Assembly: GCF_008329435.1 (NCBI RefSeq)
Contig: NZ_NPKN01000006.1
Coordinates: 124,670 to 188,669 of the forward strand
Length of the DNA stretch: 64,000 nucleotides
Reading direction: 5' to 3'
Source: Rhodanobacter sp. T12-5
GTDB lineage: Bacteria > Pseudomonadota > Gammaproteobacteria > Xanthomonadales > Rhodanobacteraceae
Shown here: positions 1 to 9,375 of the stretch, piece by piece
How the letters are laid out: each line of letters begins with the position of its first letter
Numbering within the stretch: position 1 is the first letter of the stretch
Position numbers and translations under genes: made by a program
The notes under the pieces: generated by a model
The model's database searches: none
What the model saw: the letters and a program-made list of their open reading frames with translations, nothing else
Told to the model about the DNA's origin: nothing

Positions 1-492
1 GGCCCGGTGCTGGGGCCGGATTATTCGACCTCGATCCTGCTGGTGCAGCGGCTGATGGACGGCGCCATGCCCGGCTGCCCGCAGCTCGATTTCGGGGCCG
101 TCGACGTGCGCGACGTCGCCGACCTGCACATCCGCGCCATGACCGATCCCGCCGCGAAGGGCGAGCGGTTCCTCGCCGTGGCGGGTGATTTCCTTTCGAT
201 CCGCGACATCGCACGGATCCTGAAGAACCGCATGGGCGCAGCGGCCAAACGGGTGCCGACCCGGCAACTGCCGAACTGGCTGGTGCGCCTTGCAGCGCTG
301 CGCGACCCGGCGGTCAAGCAGATCCTTCCCGAACTCGGCAAGCCGAAGAACGCCACCGGCGAAAAAGCCCGGCGCTTGCTCGGCTGGGCACCGCGTTCGA
401 GCGAGGAAGCCATCGTCGCCACCGCCGAAAGCCTGCTGCGGCTGGGGCTGTTGAAGGAAAGTCCGGCTGGTCCAAAAGCCATCGGCCACTGA
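1..492 (+). CDS. NAD(P)-dependent epimerase/dehydratase, C-terminal part (gene cut by window edge)
   Basis: The reading frame is open from the first base, so only the last ~163 codons are seen; a GTG at base 7 is probably internal. The segment VDVRDVADLHIRAM near residue 36 is the usual substrate-domain signature of extended short-chain dehydrogenases of the dihydroflavonol-4-reductase/3-beta-HSD type, followed by a C-terminal helix region (LLGWAPRSSEEAI) where these enzymes close the substrate pocket. The Rossmann glycine motif and the YxxxK catalytic pair would lie upstream, outside the window. Such proteins reduce a carbonyl or epimerise a sugar nucleotide using NAD(P)H; the substrate cannot be inferred. 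The family is fairly certain. Confidence 0.8.
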   Translation, partial: GPVLGPDYSTSILLVQRLMDGAMPGCPQLDFGAVDVRDVADLHIRAMTDPAAKGERFLAVAGDFLSIRDIARILKNRMGAAAKRVPTRQLPNWLVRLAALRDPAVKQILPELGKPKNATGEKARRLLGWAPRSSEEAIVATAESLLRLGLLKESPAGPKAIGH

Positions 493-613
493 AGGATTTC
501 AATTTCCTCCATCACGTCGATTCGCCGCGGGAATCCGCAGCATCAAACCAGCGCCAGCCGCCTCCGTGGATTTCTTCGGGCAAACCTGCTGCAGTCCATC
601 GCCTTCGACGCCG

Positions 614-2161
614 CTATCGGGCAGAGCTTGCCGCCGGCGCAGGTGCACTCGCTGCAGCGGGTGACCACACGAACGTCGCCACGCTGCTCGCCGGCAGGTC
701 GTACTGGAAGCGGAGGGAACCTTGCTTGACCGACAGCCGGTTGGTCGTCGTGTTGCCGTTGACGGCCACCAGCACCACCGAGCCGTCGTGCCGGCCCTGA
801 TCGGGCAAGTTCTGGAAGGCCACCTCGTGGATACCCGCGTTCGTGTTGCCGGATTTCACGCGCGCGGCACCGGGCAACACGAAGCGGCTGAAATGGGCGA
901 ACGCGTAATACTCGTCATTGCGGCTGATCGAGCCCGTGGCGGAGTCGATCGTGACCACACCCTTGCACTCGTCGCAACCACCTGCATGCGGGCCGTGGTT
1001 TTCGTCCAGCGCCAGGTTCCAGTACACCACGCCGCGCGCCCAGTTGCTGATCGCGCCCATGATGATGTTGCGTGCGAACAGCAGCAATTCGCCGTTCCTG
1101 GCAGACGGCCAGTCACCGCCGGAACATTCGGTGAGGTACACGTCCTTCTTTGGAAAGGCGCGATGGACCGTGGTCTGCGCGGTCGGATCGCCGCGATAGC
1201 AATGCCAGGCGATACCGGCGACGTAGCGTCGCGCATCGGGGTCGGCAAGCACGCCCAGAGGTTGATTCGACTCGTCCCAATTGTGGTCCCAGCCCAGTAT
1301 CGCGATGCCCGGCTTGCGCCCGGCCAGCGCCGGCCCAAGGTACTTGCCGATGATGCGGGCGCGCGCATCCACCGGCAGGTTCATTCCCGGATAGGTCAGC
1401 GGCTCGAAGTCCGGCTCGTTCTGCACGGTCAGCGCGAAGATCGGAATGCCGTCGCTGCGGAACGCATCGACGAAGCGCACCAGGTAATTCGCGTAGGTTG
1501 GCTCGTATTGCTCGAACAGGGTGCCGCCGATCACGTTGGCGCTGGTCTTCATCCAGGCCGGCGCGCTCCATGCCGAGGCAATGATGCGCACGCCAGGCTG
1601 GATGGCCAGGATGTCGTGCAGCATCGGTATGACATCGCGCTCGGCCACGGCAATGTTGAAGTGCTGCAAGTCGGGATCGACCTGGCCGGCGGGCATGTCG
1701 TCCAGCGTGTAATGCTGCAGCGAGAAATCCGATGCGCCGATGCTGATGCGCAGCATGTTGAAGTTGAGCCCGGGCGGCGGGCCGAACAGCTCCCGCAGCA
1801 GCGCGGCACGCTGCAATGGATTCAACTTGTTCCGGACCAGCCACGCCGACGAGTCGGTCAGCGCCGCACCGAAACCGGTCATGGTCTGATACTTCCGGTC
1901 GAGGTCAATGACTACATCGGACGCTCTGGTGCCGGCGTCGTGGCCGTCAGCGACAACGTCGGCCTGTTCGGCGAGGCGCAGGCTTCGATCTGCGGTGCTC
2001 AACCAGACCTTGACCCGGGGGCCGGTCGGCGCAAGCACCTTGGCAATGATTTCCGTGATCGGCTGCGGGCGCGGCCAGTACATCGCCGACAACGCCAACA
2101 GCGTCAGCAGGGCCACCAATGCGATCGCCGTCCAGCGGCCAACCCCCTGCCCTTCATCCAT
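614..2161 (-). CDS. Glycoside hydrolase family 30, membrane-anchored
   Basis: A 515-residue GH30 hydrolase. Residues 12-28 form one hydrophobic segment without a clear cleavage site, so the enzyme is probably tethered to the inner membrane and faces the periplasm. The (beta/alpha)8 barrel starts at TMTGFGAALTDSSA (~93-106). The expected catalytic glutamates are visible: E249 in TVQNEP (acid/base) and E345 in YLTECSGG (nucleophile). A beta-sandwich side domain closes the C-terminus. GH30 enzymes hydrolyse beta-linked glucans, xylans or glucosylceramide; this one resembles the glucosylceramidase/beta-1,6-glucanase branch more than the xylanases, but the substrate is an inference. It lies 54 bp downstream of the GH3 gene on the same strand and is probably cotranscribed with it. 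The last ~15 residues are an Ala/Pro-rich tail. Confidence 0.9.
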   Translation of the reverse strand: MDEGQGVGRWTAIALVALLTLLALSAMYWPRPQPITEIIAKVLAPTGPRVKVWLSTADRSLRLAEQADVVADGHDAGTRASDVVIDLDRKYQTMTGFGAALTDSSAWLVRNKLNPLQRAALLRELFGPPPGLNFNMLRISIGASDFSLQHYTLDDMPAGQVDPDLQHFNIAVAERDVIPMLHDILAIQPGVRIIASAWSAPAWMKTSANVIGGTLFEQYEPTYANYLVRFVDAFRSDGIPIFALTVQNEPDFEPLTYPGMNLPVDARARIIGKYLGPALAGRKPGIAILGWDHNWDESNQPLGVLADPDARRYVAGIAWHCYRGDPTAQTTVHRAFPKKDVYLTECSGGDWPSARNGELLLFARNIIMGAISNWARGVVYWNLALDENHGPHAGGCDECKGVVTIDSATGSISRNDEYYAFAHFSRFVLPGAARVKSGNTNAGIHEVAFQNLPDQGRHDGSVVLVAVNGNTTTNRLSVKQGSLRFQYDLPASSVATFVWSPAAASAPAPAASSAR

Positions 2162-2215
2162 GGCGGGCGTGCTTGCCGCGGACGGCTACGGTTTCACGCA
2201 ACCTCGTTCCCGCGA

Positions 2216-4801
2216 TCATCGATGGGCCGTCTCGGGGCACGCCGCATCCGCGCCGTTTCCGGCCCCCGCGACAATCCTCACATTCGCAAAGGCTGCTGAA
2301 AACGGCGGCGAGGCAAGCACCCCGAACGGCACGTCGACATGCGCGAGATCTGCGCCGGGCTTGATGAAGCATTGCAACGGGAGCGATACGCTGCGCCGCT
2401 TGCCCGGCGCATACGCGGCGAACAGGCCGGTGACGTCCACCGCACGGACGCAGTCGTCGCCGCAGCCCATGTAGATTTTCACCGGGCTGCGCGCCGGTGT
2501 ACCGATCACCACATCGAACTGCAGCGCGGCATGCGTGGCCACCAGCGGCATCAAGTTGGTCGGCTGCGGGCTCTGCGCGAAGAACCGGCCTGGCTCGTGC
2601 CAGGTGACGGCCTTGGCATCCTGCTGCGTGTTGACCTGCACCGTGCGCAGGCTGATGACCGGATGGACCGCCGGCCACTCGATGGCCGCATTCAGATCCG
2701 CGCCTACCGCGTGGACATCGTGGCCGCCGCTGCCCGCGCCCAGGTACAAGGCAAACGGCGACTGCGCCAGCGTGTGGAAGATCGGCAGCGTCGACGTGCT
2801 GGCGCAGGTCGTCACCTCCGCATGCGTCGGCAGCATCGGCACGCTGTGCTGGTCGGCATAACGCAACCCGTAGCCGCGCGCGAACAGCCAGCTGGCCGCC
2901 TTGTCGTCGCTTGCGGCATACGGGCACGGCGCACCCGGCCACGGCATGGCCAGCGTGCCGGTGAAGTCGAACGCCGGTTTGCCGTCCTTGCCCGCAAACA
3001 GAAGATCGGCGATGCCGTCGCCTTCGCTTCCTGGCAGCCATGCCGCGACAAACGCATCGGACAGGTTGAGCAGATCATTGACGAACAGCGGACGTCCGGA
3101 CAGGAACACCGTCACCACCGGCTTGCCGGACGCGGCGGCGGCCTTCAGCACCGCGAGGTCTTCGGGGTATCGGTCGCTGTGGCGCAGCGTGGCCGACGGG
3201 ATGATGTCGCCCATGGTCTCGGCGTAAGGCGTTTCGCCGATGACCGCGATGATGGCGTCGAAGCTCTTGGGATCCACACCCTCGGTCGTCGCGCGATAAG
3301 TAACCTGGGCTGTGCCATCCGCCTTGCGGATGCCGGCGAGCACGCTGGTCGCGTGCGGAAAATCGGCATTGCCGTTGTCGGTACCCTGCCAGGTCAGCGA
3401 CCAGCCACCGACCTGGTTGGCGATGGCGTCGGCGCTCTTGCCGACCACCAGCACCCTGCTGCCGCGCTTGAGCGGAAGCACGTCATGGTTGTTCTTCAGC
3501 AACACCAGCGATTCGCGTACCGCGCGGCGCGCAAGCGCACGGTCCTGCAACAGGTTTGCATCACCCGCTCCAGCACGCTGCGACGGCCGCTTGGCGAATG
3601 CCCCCATCACCAGCTTCGCCCGCACGATGCGGCTTACCGCATCATCGATGCGCGTCATCGGAATTACGCCATCCTTCACCTGGCGTGTGGTGTTGGCAAT
3701 GAACGCCTGCCAATCGTCGGGCACCATCACCATGTCGATGCCGGCGTTGATCGCCTGCGGGCAACTGGCATTGCTGCAGCCGGGCAACTGGCCGATGGCA
3801 TTCCAGTCGGACACGATGAAACCGGGGAAGCCCATCTTGTCCTTCAGCGCGCCGGTCAGGAGCGCGCGAGCGCCACTCATCTTGTGATAATCGACCCCAT
3901 CGGCCGCATCATCCCAGCTGTTATAGGACGCCATCACGCTGAGCACGCCGGCTTCCAGCGCGCCGTAGTAGCCCGCGCCGTGCACGTTGATCATGTCCAG
4001 CCGGCTCACCTTGGCAACGCCCTGGTCGGTGCCGTTGGCGGTCGCGCCATCGCCGATGAAGTGCTTGGCCGTGGCCATCACGTTGGCGTCGCCGAAATTC
4101 CCCTGCAGGCCGGTGACGTAGGCACGCGCATAGGCGCGCACCAGCGGCCCGTAGTTGGAAAAACTCTCGTAACTGCGCCCCCAGCGCACGTTCTGTGCCA
4201 CGGCCAGCGTGGGTGCGAAGGCCCAGTCGACGCCGGTGGCTCGCACGGCGCGCGCGGTGGCCGCGCCGATCTGCCGGATCAAGTCCGGGTCATGTGCCGC
4301 GCCCAGACCGATGTTGTGCGGAAACAGCGTGGCGCCGAACACGTTGCTGTCGCCGTGCACCGCGTCCGTGCCCCAGATGACCGGTACCTTCACCGGCGAA
4401 TCGACCGCCATCGAGGCGTCGTAGTAGCGATCGGCCAGGGCGAGCCAATCCGCCACGCTGGCGTGCTTGTTGCCCTGCGGCCAGGAGCCGCCGCCGTTGA
4501 GCACCGAACCGATGTAGAACTGCCGGACCTGATCGGGCGTGATCGACTTGATCTCCGCCTGGGTCATCTGGCCGATCTTCTGCGCCAGGCTCATCTGCGC
4601 GACGATGTCGTGCACCCTGGCGTCCAGTTGCGGGTCCGTTTTCGTGCGGGGATGGATCCGCGGCCAGTCGGTGTAATGGGTCGGCGCGAGCGCCTGTTTC
4701 GTCATCCCGGGCGAAGCCGCATCCGCTGCCGCCACGACGCTGCTTGCAACCACCATCAACATGCTGGCGCAAGCCAGACTCGCATACCTGATACCGATCA
4801 T
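2216..4801 (-). CDS. Glycoside hydrolase family 3 beta-glucosidase (ExoP type), exported
   Basis: An 861-residue GH3 exo-beta-glucosidase. Residues 1-27 are a signal peptide ending near VVAAADA, so it acts in the periplasm. The N-terminal TIM barrel carries KHFIGDG (246-252) and the nucleophile motif SDW with D332. The second alpha/beta domain (~430-640) carries the usual VRESLVLLKNN segment. About 200 further residues form a C-terminal beta-rich domain, as in the ExoP-type GH3 enzymes of marine gammaproteobacteria and xanthomonads. It removes glucose from the non-reducing end of beta-glucan oligosaccharides. It sits between the TonB receptor and GH30 genes on the same strand. A 12-bp hairpin in the 146-bp gap behind the receptor may lower its expression relative to the receptor. 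Confidence 0.93.
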   Translation of the reverse strand: MIGIRYASLACASMLMVVASSVVAAADAASPGMTKQALAPTHYTDWPRIHPRTKTDPQLDARVHDIVAQMSLAQKIGQMTQAEIKSITPDQVRQFYIGSVLNGGGSWPQGNKHASVADWLALADRYYDASMAVDSPVKVPVIWGTDAVHGDSNVFGATLFPHNIGLGAAHDPDLIRQIGAATARAVRATGVDWAFAPTLAVAQNVRWGRSYESFSNYGPLVRAYARAYVTGLQGNFGDANVMATAKHFIGDGATANGTDQGVAKVSRLDMINVHGAGYYGALEAGVLSVMASYNSWDDAADGVDYHKMSGARALLTGALKDKMGFPGFIVSDWNAIGQLPGCSNASCPQAINAGIDMVMVPDDWQAFIANTTRQVKDGVIPMTRIDDAVSRIVRAKLVMGAFAKRPSQRAGAGDANLLQDRALARRAVRESLVLLKNNHDVLPLKRGSRVLVVGKSADAIANQVGGWSLTWQGTDNGNADFPHATSVLAGIRKADGTAQVTYRATTEGVDPKSFDAIIAVIGETPYAETMGDIIPSATLRHSDRYPEDLAVLKAAAASGKPVVTVFLSGRPLFVNDLLNLSDAFVAAWLPGSEGDGIADLLFAGKDGKPAFDFTGTLAMPWPGAPCPYAASDDKAASWLFARGYGLRYADQHSVPMLPTHAEVTTCASTSTLPIFHTLAQSPFALYLGAGSGGHDVHAVGADLNAAIEWPAVHPVISLRTVQVNTQQDAKAVTWHEPGRFFAQSPQPTNLMPLVATHAALQFDVVIGTPARSPVKIYMGCGDDCVRAVDVTGLFAAYAPGKRRSVSLPLQCFIKPGADLAHVDVPFGVLASPPFSAAFANVRIVAGAGNGADAACPETAHR

Positions 4802-4886
4802 TAAAAACTCTCATTTCGAATCGTCGAACTTGCGTACGGTGGCAATTGCCGTGCGCCCTACCTGATGGGAACCTCGAAAACCCAGC

Positions 4887-4917
4887 GGCGTCATTCCCTC
4901 GAAGCGGGAATGACGCC
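4887..4917 (-). terminator. 12-bp hairpin between receptor and GH3 genes
   Basis: Bases 4887-4898 and 4906-4917 form a perfect 12-bp stem with a 7-nt loop. Read on the minus strand it follows the TonB-receptor stop codon by about 30 bp and is followed by GCTGGGTTTTC, a weak U-tract. It could be a partial terminator or an RNA-stability hairpin. Its core (GTCATTCC/GGAATGAC) also resembles the REP-type repeats near 29 kb, so it may simply be a repeat copy. Confidence 0.5.
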
Positions 4918-4947
4918 ATCGAGGGGGCAAGACTCCCCTGACCCAGC

Positions 4948-7887
4948 CTACAACTTGTAATTGACGCCGAACAGAATGGTGCGGCCCCAGGTGTCGTATT
5001 CCAGCGGCCGGGTGAGCGGCACGTTGTTGGGCAAGGTGGAGACCTGCACCGACGAATCCGAGGAATTGGTGAGGTTGTTGACCTGCAAGAGCAGCGACAG
5101 TCCATCCCAGCGTCCGCCGGTGAACGCGTAACCGAGTTGCAGGTCGGTCTGCCGGTTGGCCAGGATCCTGGTGTAGCCGAGCTGGTCGAACAGGGCCACC
5201 GCTTCGCCGGTGAACGACGAGCGATAACGTTCGGCCACGCGGATGGAGAAGCCGTAGCGTTCGTAGAACAGCGCCAGGTTCGCCACCTTGCGCGACAGGC
5301 CCGGCAAGGTCTTCGGACCACCGGGCACCGACGAGATCGAGCTGAGCGGAATCGAGCTGTTGGTCAGCGAGAAGTTGGCCTGCGCGCCGAACCCTTCCAG
5401 CGCGCTGGAAAGCAAACCGCCCTCCAGTGCCCCGGACAGTTCCAGGCCATCCATCTTGCCGCCGGTGCCGTTTTCCGGCGTGGTGAACGAACCGATGTTG
5501 CTGGTCGGCACCAGGGTCGGCGTGTCGTTGGTGTAGTTGGAGAAATCGTAGTCGAGCACGGTCTGGTTGTAGATGTAGTTGAGCAGGTTCTTGTGGAACA
5601 CCGCCGCTGCCACATAGCTGGCCTCGCCGAAATATTTCTCCCACGAGATGTCGGTGCCAACCGCCACATACGGCCGCAGCTGCGGGTTGCCGCCGCTGCC
5701 CGACCACAGCACCTGGCCCGCGCCCGGGCCATTGGTGATCTGCGATACGTTGGCCGACGTGGACACCTTCTCGTCATCGATGCGGCCACGCGCCATGGTC
5801 TTGGCCAGGCCGAAGCGCAAGTACTGCCGCTGCCCGATCTCGGCCACCAGGTTCAGGCTGGGCAGCACGTTGTTGTAGGTCGCCCCGTCGTTGATCTTGC
5901 CGACCAGCGAATCGCCATTGGTCTGCAGTGCCTGCGACGACTGGTCGGTGTGCACGAACTGCACGCCCACGTTGCCGCGCAGCGGAATATTGCCCAGTTG
6001 CGTGTCGATGTTGAACTTCACGTACGCGAGCGGCACCTTCTCCTCGACGGTGTAGTTGCGGCTCCAGTCGCCCTGCCCGTTCTTCGGGACCAGGTAGAAC
6101 TGGTTGCCGAGCATCGCGCCCAGCACGTTGTAGTTGAGGATGCCGGGAATGCCGCCGTAGCCGAGCGACGTCGGGTTGTACAGCAGCGACGGGTCGATCG
6201 GTGCGCTGAAGTGGTTCTGGTAGGTGTCCTGGGTGGAACCGTTGCCATTCAGATAGGCGAACAGCACGTCGGCATGCTTGGTCTTGGTGCGGTCCGACCA
6301 GGCCAGCCCGACATCCATGTCGCTGAAGATCCAGCCGACCGGATGGCTTGCCTGCAGGCGCAATGCGTGGATGGTGTCGTCCTGGCGGTCGAGCTCCTCG
6401 CGCCCGTTGTAGCCGTAGTTGTCCGGATCGGTGAACACCACCGTGCCGGGATCGCGCAGATCGACCGCCGGCCGGAAGTCAGGATAACCAAACCCACTCG
6501 GCGTGTTGAAGTCGACGTTGGTGAAGGCCCCGTTCGCCAGGCCACTGAACAGGTAGGCGTCGTGCAGCTTCACCCGTGCGCTCGACGAGGACAGGTCGGC
6601 CATCATCGTCCAGTCGCCGAGGTACAGCTTGTTGTTCCAGCCGATCGAGTAGAGCTTGTCGTGCTCCTTGGTGTACTCGTTCTGCAGGATCGGCGCGATG
6701 CCAAGGATGGTGCCGGACGTGACGATCGGCAGCGGCTGGCCGGGCACGGTTTGCACATTGTCGTAGCCGACGTTGTCGTACGGGCTGCTCGACCATTGCG
6801 CGCCATTGGTGAACTTGCGCTTGGTGAAGGTGGAGTAGTACATGTCCAGCTTCGAATAGTAGACGTCGTTCGGTGCCCACTCGAGCACGGCCATCAGGCC
6901 ATTGCGCTTCTGGTTCTGCGACTGCGCGCGCAGTTGCATGCCTTCCTGCGAAATCACATTGTCCGGCATGCCCGGCGTGTGCGGGCCGCCCCAGTTCTGG
7001 TCGATGCCGGCGCTGCCGTTGTCCGCGCTCCACCACCAGGCCTGGTATTGCTTCTCCTGGATCGGTTCGTCGATCGTGGCCACGCCCACCGCCACGCCAA
7101 GGGTGTGATCGAGGAACTGGTCGACGTACGAAAAACTGGCGCGATGGCCATTGGTTCCCGTGCCTGTGCCCGGATTGAGCGAACCGTTGCTGTTGTGCTC
7201 GCCACGCAGGTTGAACACGAACGTCCGCCTGGACAGATCCAGCGGATTGATCGTGTGCAGATCCACGGTGCCGGACAGGCCCTGTCCGATCAGGCTGGCA
7301 TCGGGTGTCTTGTAGATGGTCACGCCGTTGACCAGCTCGGCCGGGTACTGGTCGTACTCCACGCCGCGGTTCTCGCCGATCGTCGCCTGCTCGCGTCCGT
7401 CGAGGGTGGTGCCGGCAAAGTCCGGCGACAGGCCACGGATGGCGATGGCATTGGCGTGGCCATCCGCGCGCTGCGTGGCCAGGCCCGACACGCGCGAAAG
7501 GCTGTCGGCAATGCTGACATCCGGCAGCTTGCCGATGTCCTCGGCGGATATCGCCTCGACGATGTTGTTGGAGTCTTCCTTGGTTTTCATCGAACTGGCG
7601 ATGCTGCTGCTGATCCCGGTCACCACCACGCGGCTCAAATCCGTCACCGGTTTTGCGGACTTCCTCTTGCCCTTCCGGGCCGTGTCGTCGGCTTTCGCGG
7701 CACCGGCATCTTGCGATGTCGCCGACACGGCCGCTGGCAGCTGTTGCGGCTGGCTCGCCGCCTCCTGCGCAAAGGCAGGCCCGAAACCCGCGATGGCGAT
7801 CAATGCCACCGCGCAGGCGGCGGCCAACGGACGACGGTGAAAATGGATTGGCGCGACGGCGCCTTGCAACACGCAACGATGGTTCAT
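4948..7887 (-). CDS. TonB-dependent outer-membrane receptor for carbohydrate uptake
   Basis: A 979-residue receptor. The signal peptide (1-40) ends in GPAFA-QE, then comes an Ala/Lys-rich linker and a TonB-box-like RVVVTGI (86-92). The plug domain (~105-215) has the segment LPDVSIADSLSRVSGL typical of the sugar-type receptors of Xanthomonadales and Caulobacter. The remaining ~750 residues are the 22-strand barrel, ending in GRTILFGVNYKL. The start has a good ribosome site (GGGAG about 9 bases upstream). The GH3 and GH30 genes downstream on the same strand suggest that it imports beta-glucan oligosaccharides across the outer membrane using the proton-motive force through TonB-ExbBD. Substrate specificity is inferred from context only. 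Confidence 0.93.
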   Translation of the reverse strand: MNHRCVLQGAVAPIHFHRRPLAAACAVALIAIAGFGPAFAQEAASQPQQLPAAVSATSQDAGAAKADDTARKGKRKSAKPVTDLSRVVVTGISSSIASSMKTKEDSNNIVEAISAEDIGKLPDVSIADSLSRVSGLATQRADGHANAIAIRGLSPDFAGTTLDGREQATIGENRGVEYDQYPAELVNGVTIYKTPDASLIGQGLSGTVDLHTINPLDLSRRTFVFNLRGEHNSNGSLNPGTGTGTNGHRASFSYVDQFLDHTLGVAVGVATIDEPIQEKQYQAWWWSADNGSAGIDQNWGGPHTPGMPDNVISQEGMQLRAQSQNQKRNGLMAVLEWAPNDVYYSKLDMYYSTFTKRKFTNGAQWSSSPYDNVGYDNVQTVPGQPLPIVTSGTILGIAPILQNEYTKEHDKLYSIGWNNKLYLGDWTMMADLSSSSARVKLHDAYLFSGLANGAFTNVDFNTPSGFGYPDFRPAVDLRDPGTVVFTDPDNYGYNGREELDRQDDTIHALRLQASHPVGWIFSDMDVGLAWSDRTKTKHADVLFAYLNGNGSTQDTYQNHFSAPIDPSLLYNPTSLGYGGIPGILNYNVLGAMLGNQFYLVPKNGQGDWSRNYTVEEKVPLAYVKFNIDTQLGNIPLRGNVGVQFVHTDQSSQALQTNGDSLVGKINDGATYNNVLPSLNLVAEIGQRQYLRFGLAKTMARGRIDDEKVSTSANVSQITNGPGAGQVLWSGSGGNPQLRPYVAVGTDISWEKYFGEASYVAAAVFHKNLLNYIYNQTVLDYDFSNYTNDTPTLVPTSNIGSFTTPENGTGGKMDGLELSGALEGGLLSSALEGFGAQANFSLTNSSIPLSSISSVPGGPKTLPGLSRKVANLALFYERYGFSIRVAERYRSSFTGEAVALFDQLGYTRILANRQTDLQLGYAFTGGRWDGLSLLLQVNNLTNSSDSSVQVSTLPNNVPLTRPLEYDTWGRTILFGVNYKL

Positions 7888-8118
7888 GCAGATCTCCCTA
7901 TTGCCCCTGGCTTGAAGTTTGTCTAGCCCCGTGGAACAGATCTTGCGCTTGCCCTCTGCCGCGGAACAGGGGGGAGTTCACTTTTCGACCCACCAACAAT
8001 CGAACCCATCGTCGTTTGGCTCGGGCGTCAGAGACTGTTCATGATTTTCACGCGATCCGTCCACGCACGACGACCGGAACGCAAGCGCGACAAGGCGCCA
8101 CGCGTTGTGTGCAGATGG

Positions 8119-8134
8119 TGAAAAGCGCTTGTGA
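8119..8134. promoter_or_regulatory. Possible LacI-family operator
   Basis: The perfect 8-bp palindrome AAGCGCTT (8123-8130) with flanks TGAA and GTGA resembles the operators of LacI-family regulators that control TonB-receptor carbohydrate loci in xanthomonads. It lies about 235 bp upstream of the receptor start and just beyond the stop codon of the EEP gene. No LacI-family gene is in the window, so this is weak. Confidence 0.25.
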
Positions 8135-8137
8135 GCG

Positions 8138-8977
8138 TTACCGGCCGAACTCGGCCACGACCGGGAAGTGGTCGGACGGATAGCGCGCGCCCTCGTGCGT
8201 GGTGATCGTGTGGACGGCGATCGGCCTGAAGCCGCGGCTCAGTATCCAGTCGATGCGCTGGTCGGGGTTGCCGGTGAAGTTGTGGAACGTCCTGGCCGGG
8301 CCGGAGCGCGACGATGCCGTGATCCAGGCATCTTGCAGGTCCTGGGTCAGCTTGGCGTGCACCGGTGTATCGGGCGCGCAATTGAAATCCCCGGCGAGGA
8401 TCACCTTGTCTCCGGACGGCAGCTTGCCGATCCATCGCAGGATCTCGTCCGCACTGAGCATGCGCGCGCGGACATCCTCCGCCCGATACGGGAAATGCGT
8501 ATTGAGGTAGTCGAAGCTGCCGCCGCCATCGCGCAGGCCGAACCGCGCCCAGGTGACCATGCGCGGATAGGGCTGGCCCCAGGTCTTGCTGCCGGGGACG
8601 TCCGGGGTATCGGAAAGCCAGAAATCGCCGGAGCGTTCCACCTTCAGGCGATCCGTGCGATAGAACACGCCCATGTGCTCGCCCTTGGTACCGCCTTCGC
8701 GGCCCTGTCCGAACCAGGCGTAGCCCGGCAGATGCGCGGCCAGGTACTCGCCCTGCTCCTCGGTCAGCTCCTGCGTGCCGAGAAGATCCGGATGCTCCGC
8801 CTTGATCACCTCGACCATCAGGTCGCGCCGGTTCTCCCAGGCATTCATGCCGGTGTCCACCGGCACCCGGACATTGAACGTCATCACCCGCAGCGGCGCC
8901 TCCGCCGCCGCACCCGTACCGGCCAAGCCAAACACAAGCACACAGGCAAACAGCGAAGACCAGTGGCGCAGGTTCAT
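8138..8977 (-). CDS. Endonuclease/exonuclease/phosphatase (EEP) family protein, exported
   Basis: A 279-residue protein of the EEP (DNase I-like) superfamily. The start MNLRHW is chosen because TGAGGT lies 6-7 bases ahead of it and a signal peptide (1-25, ending GAAAEA) follows at once. All EEP motifs are visible: MTFNVR (metal-binding Asn), GTQE (metal-binding Glu), GDFN, RIDWIL and SDHFPV (catalytic Asp-His). Members cleave phosphodiester or phosphomonoester bonds using Mg2+. Exported relatives of this size often sit beside glycan-utilisation loci, with unclear substrate. It is upstream of the receptor on the same strand, with a 250-bp gap, so it may have a separate promoter. The reading frame stays open farther upstream, but that stretch is antisense to an aldolase-like remnant. 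Confidence 0.88.
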   Translation of the reverse strand: MNLRHWSSLFACVLVFGLAGTGAAAEAPLRVMTFNVRVPVDTGMNAWENRRDLMVEVIKAEHPDLLGTQELTEEQGEYLAAHLPGYAWFGQGREGGTKGEHMGVFYRTDRLKVERSGDFWLSDTPDVPGSKTWGQPYPRMVTWARFGLRDGGGSFDYLNTHFPYRAEDVRARMLSADEILRWIGKLPSGDKVILAGDFNCAPDTPVHAKLTQDLQDAWITASSRSGPARTFHNFTGNPDQRIDWILSRGFRPIAVHTITTHEGARYPSDHFPVVAEFGR

Positions 8978-9076
8978 CACATACCTCAGGGCAGGAAGCG
9001 ACATCGGGAAGTTCAGTCTAGCGCCCTGCCTGTTGCCGATGGCAAGCGCATCGATGTCATCATCGCCCTGCCGGGC

Positions 9077-9375
9077 ATGGACGAGGCGGATGTCCAGACG
9101 CCGTGCCTGGTGCTCGACCTCGACGCGCTGGAACGCAACATCGTCAAGATGGGCGACTACGCGAAAGCGCACGGCATGCGCCACCGCGGCCACGGCAAGA
9201 TGCACAAGTCGGTCGATGTGCAGAAGCTGCAGGAACGCCTGGGCGGTGTGGTCGGCGACTGCTGCCAGAAGTGTCCGAAGCCCAGGTATTCGCGCGCGGC
9301 GGCATCAGCGACATCCTGGCGTCTAACCAGGTGCGCGACCCGGCCAAGATCGACCTGCCCGCACGTCTGCCGAAA
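9077..9375 (+). pseudogene. D-threonine aldolase/DSD1-family PLP enzyme remnant, frameshifted and truncated
   Basis: From ATG 9077 the frame reads VQTPCLVLDLDALERNI and GHGKMHKSVDVQKLQ, the N-terminal barrel start of alanine-racemase-fold D-threonine aldolase/D-serine dehydratase-like (DSD1) proteins. The Lys in the GxGKxHKS segment corresponds to the PLP lysine. Near base 9265, after GDCCQK, homology continues in the next frame as VSEAQVFARGGISDILASNQ. It stops around 9375, where unrelated sequence precedes the GNAT gene. A family member would be ~370 residues; only ~100 remain, in two frames. I infer a dead gene fragment. A sequencing error could explain the frameshift but not the missing C-terminal 270 residues. 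Confidence 0.7.
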
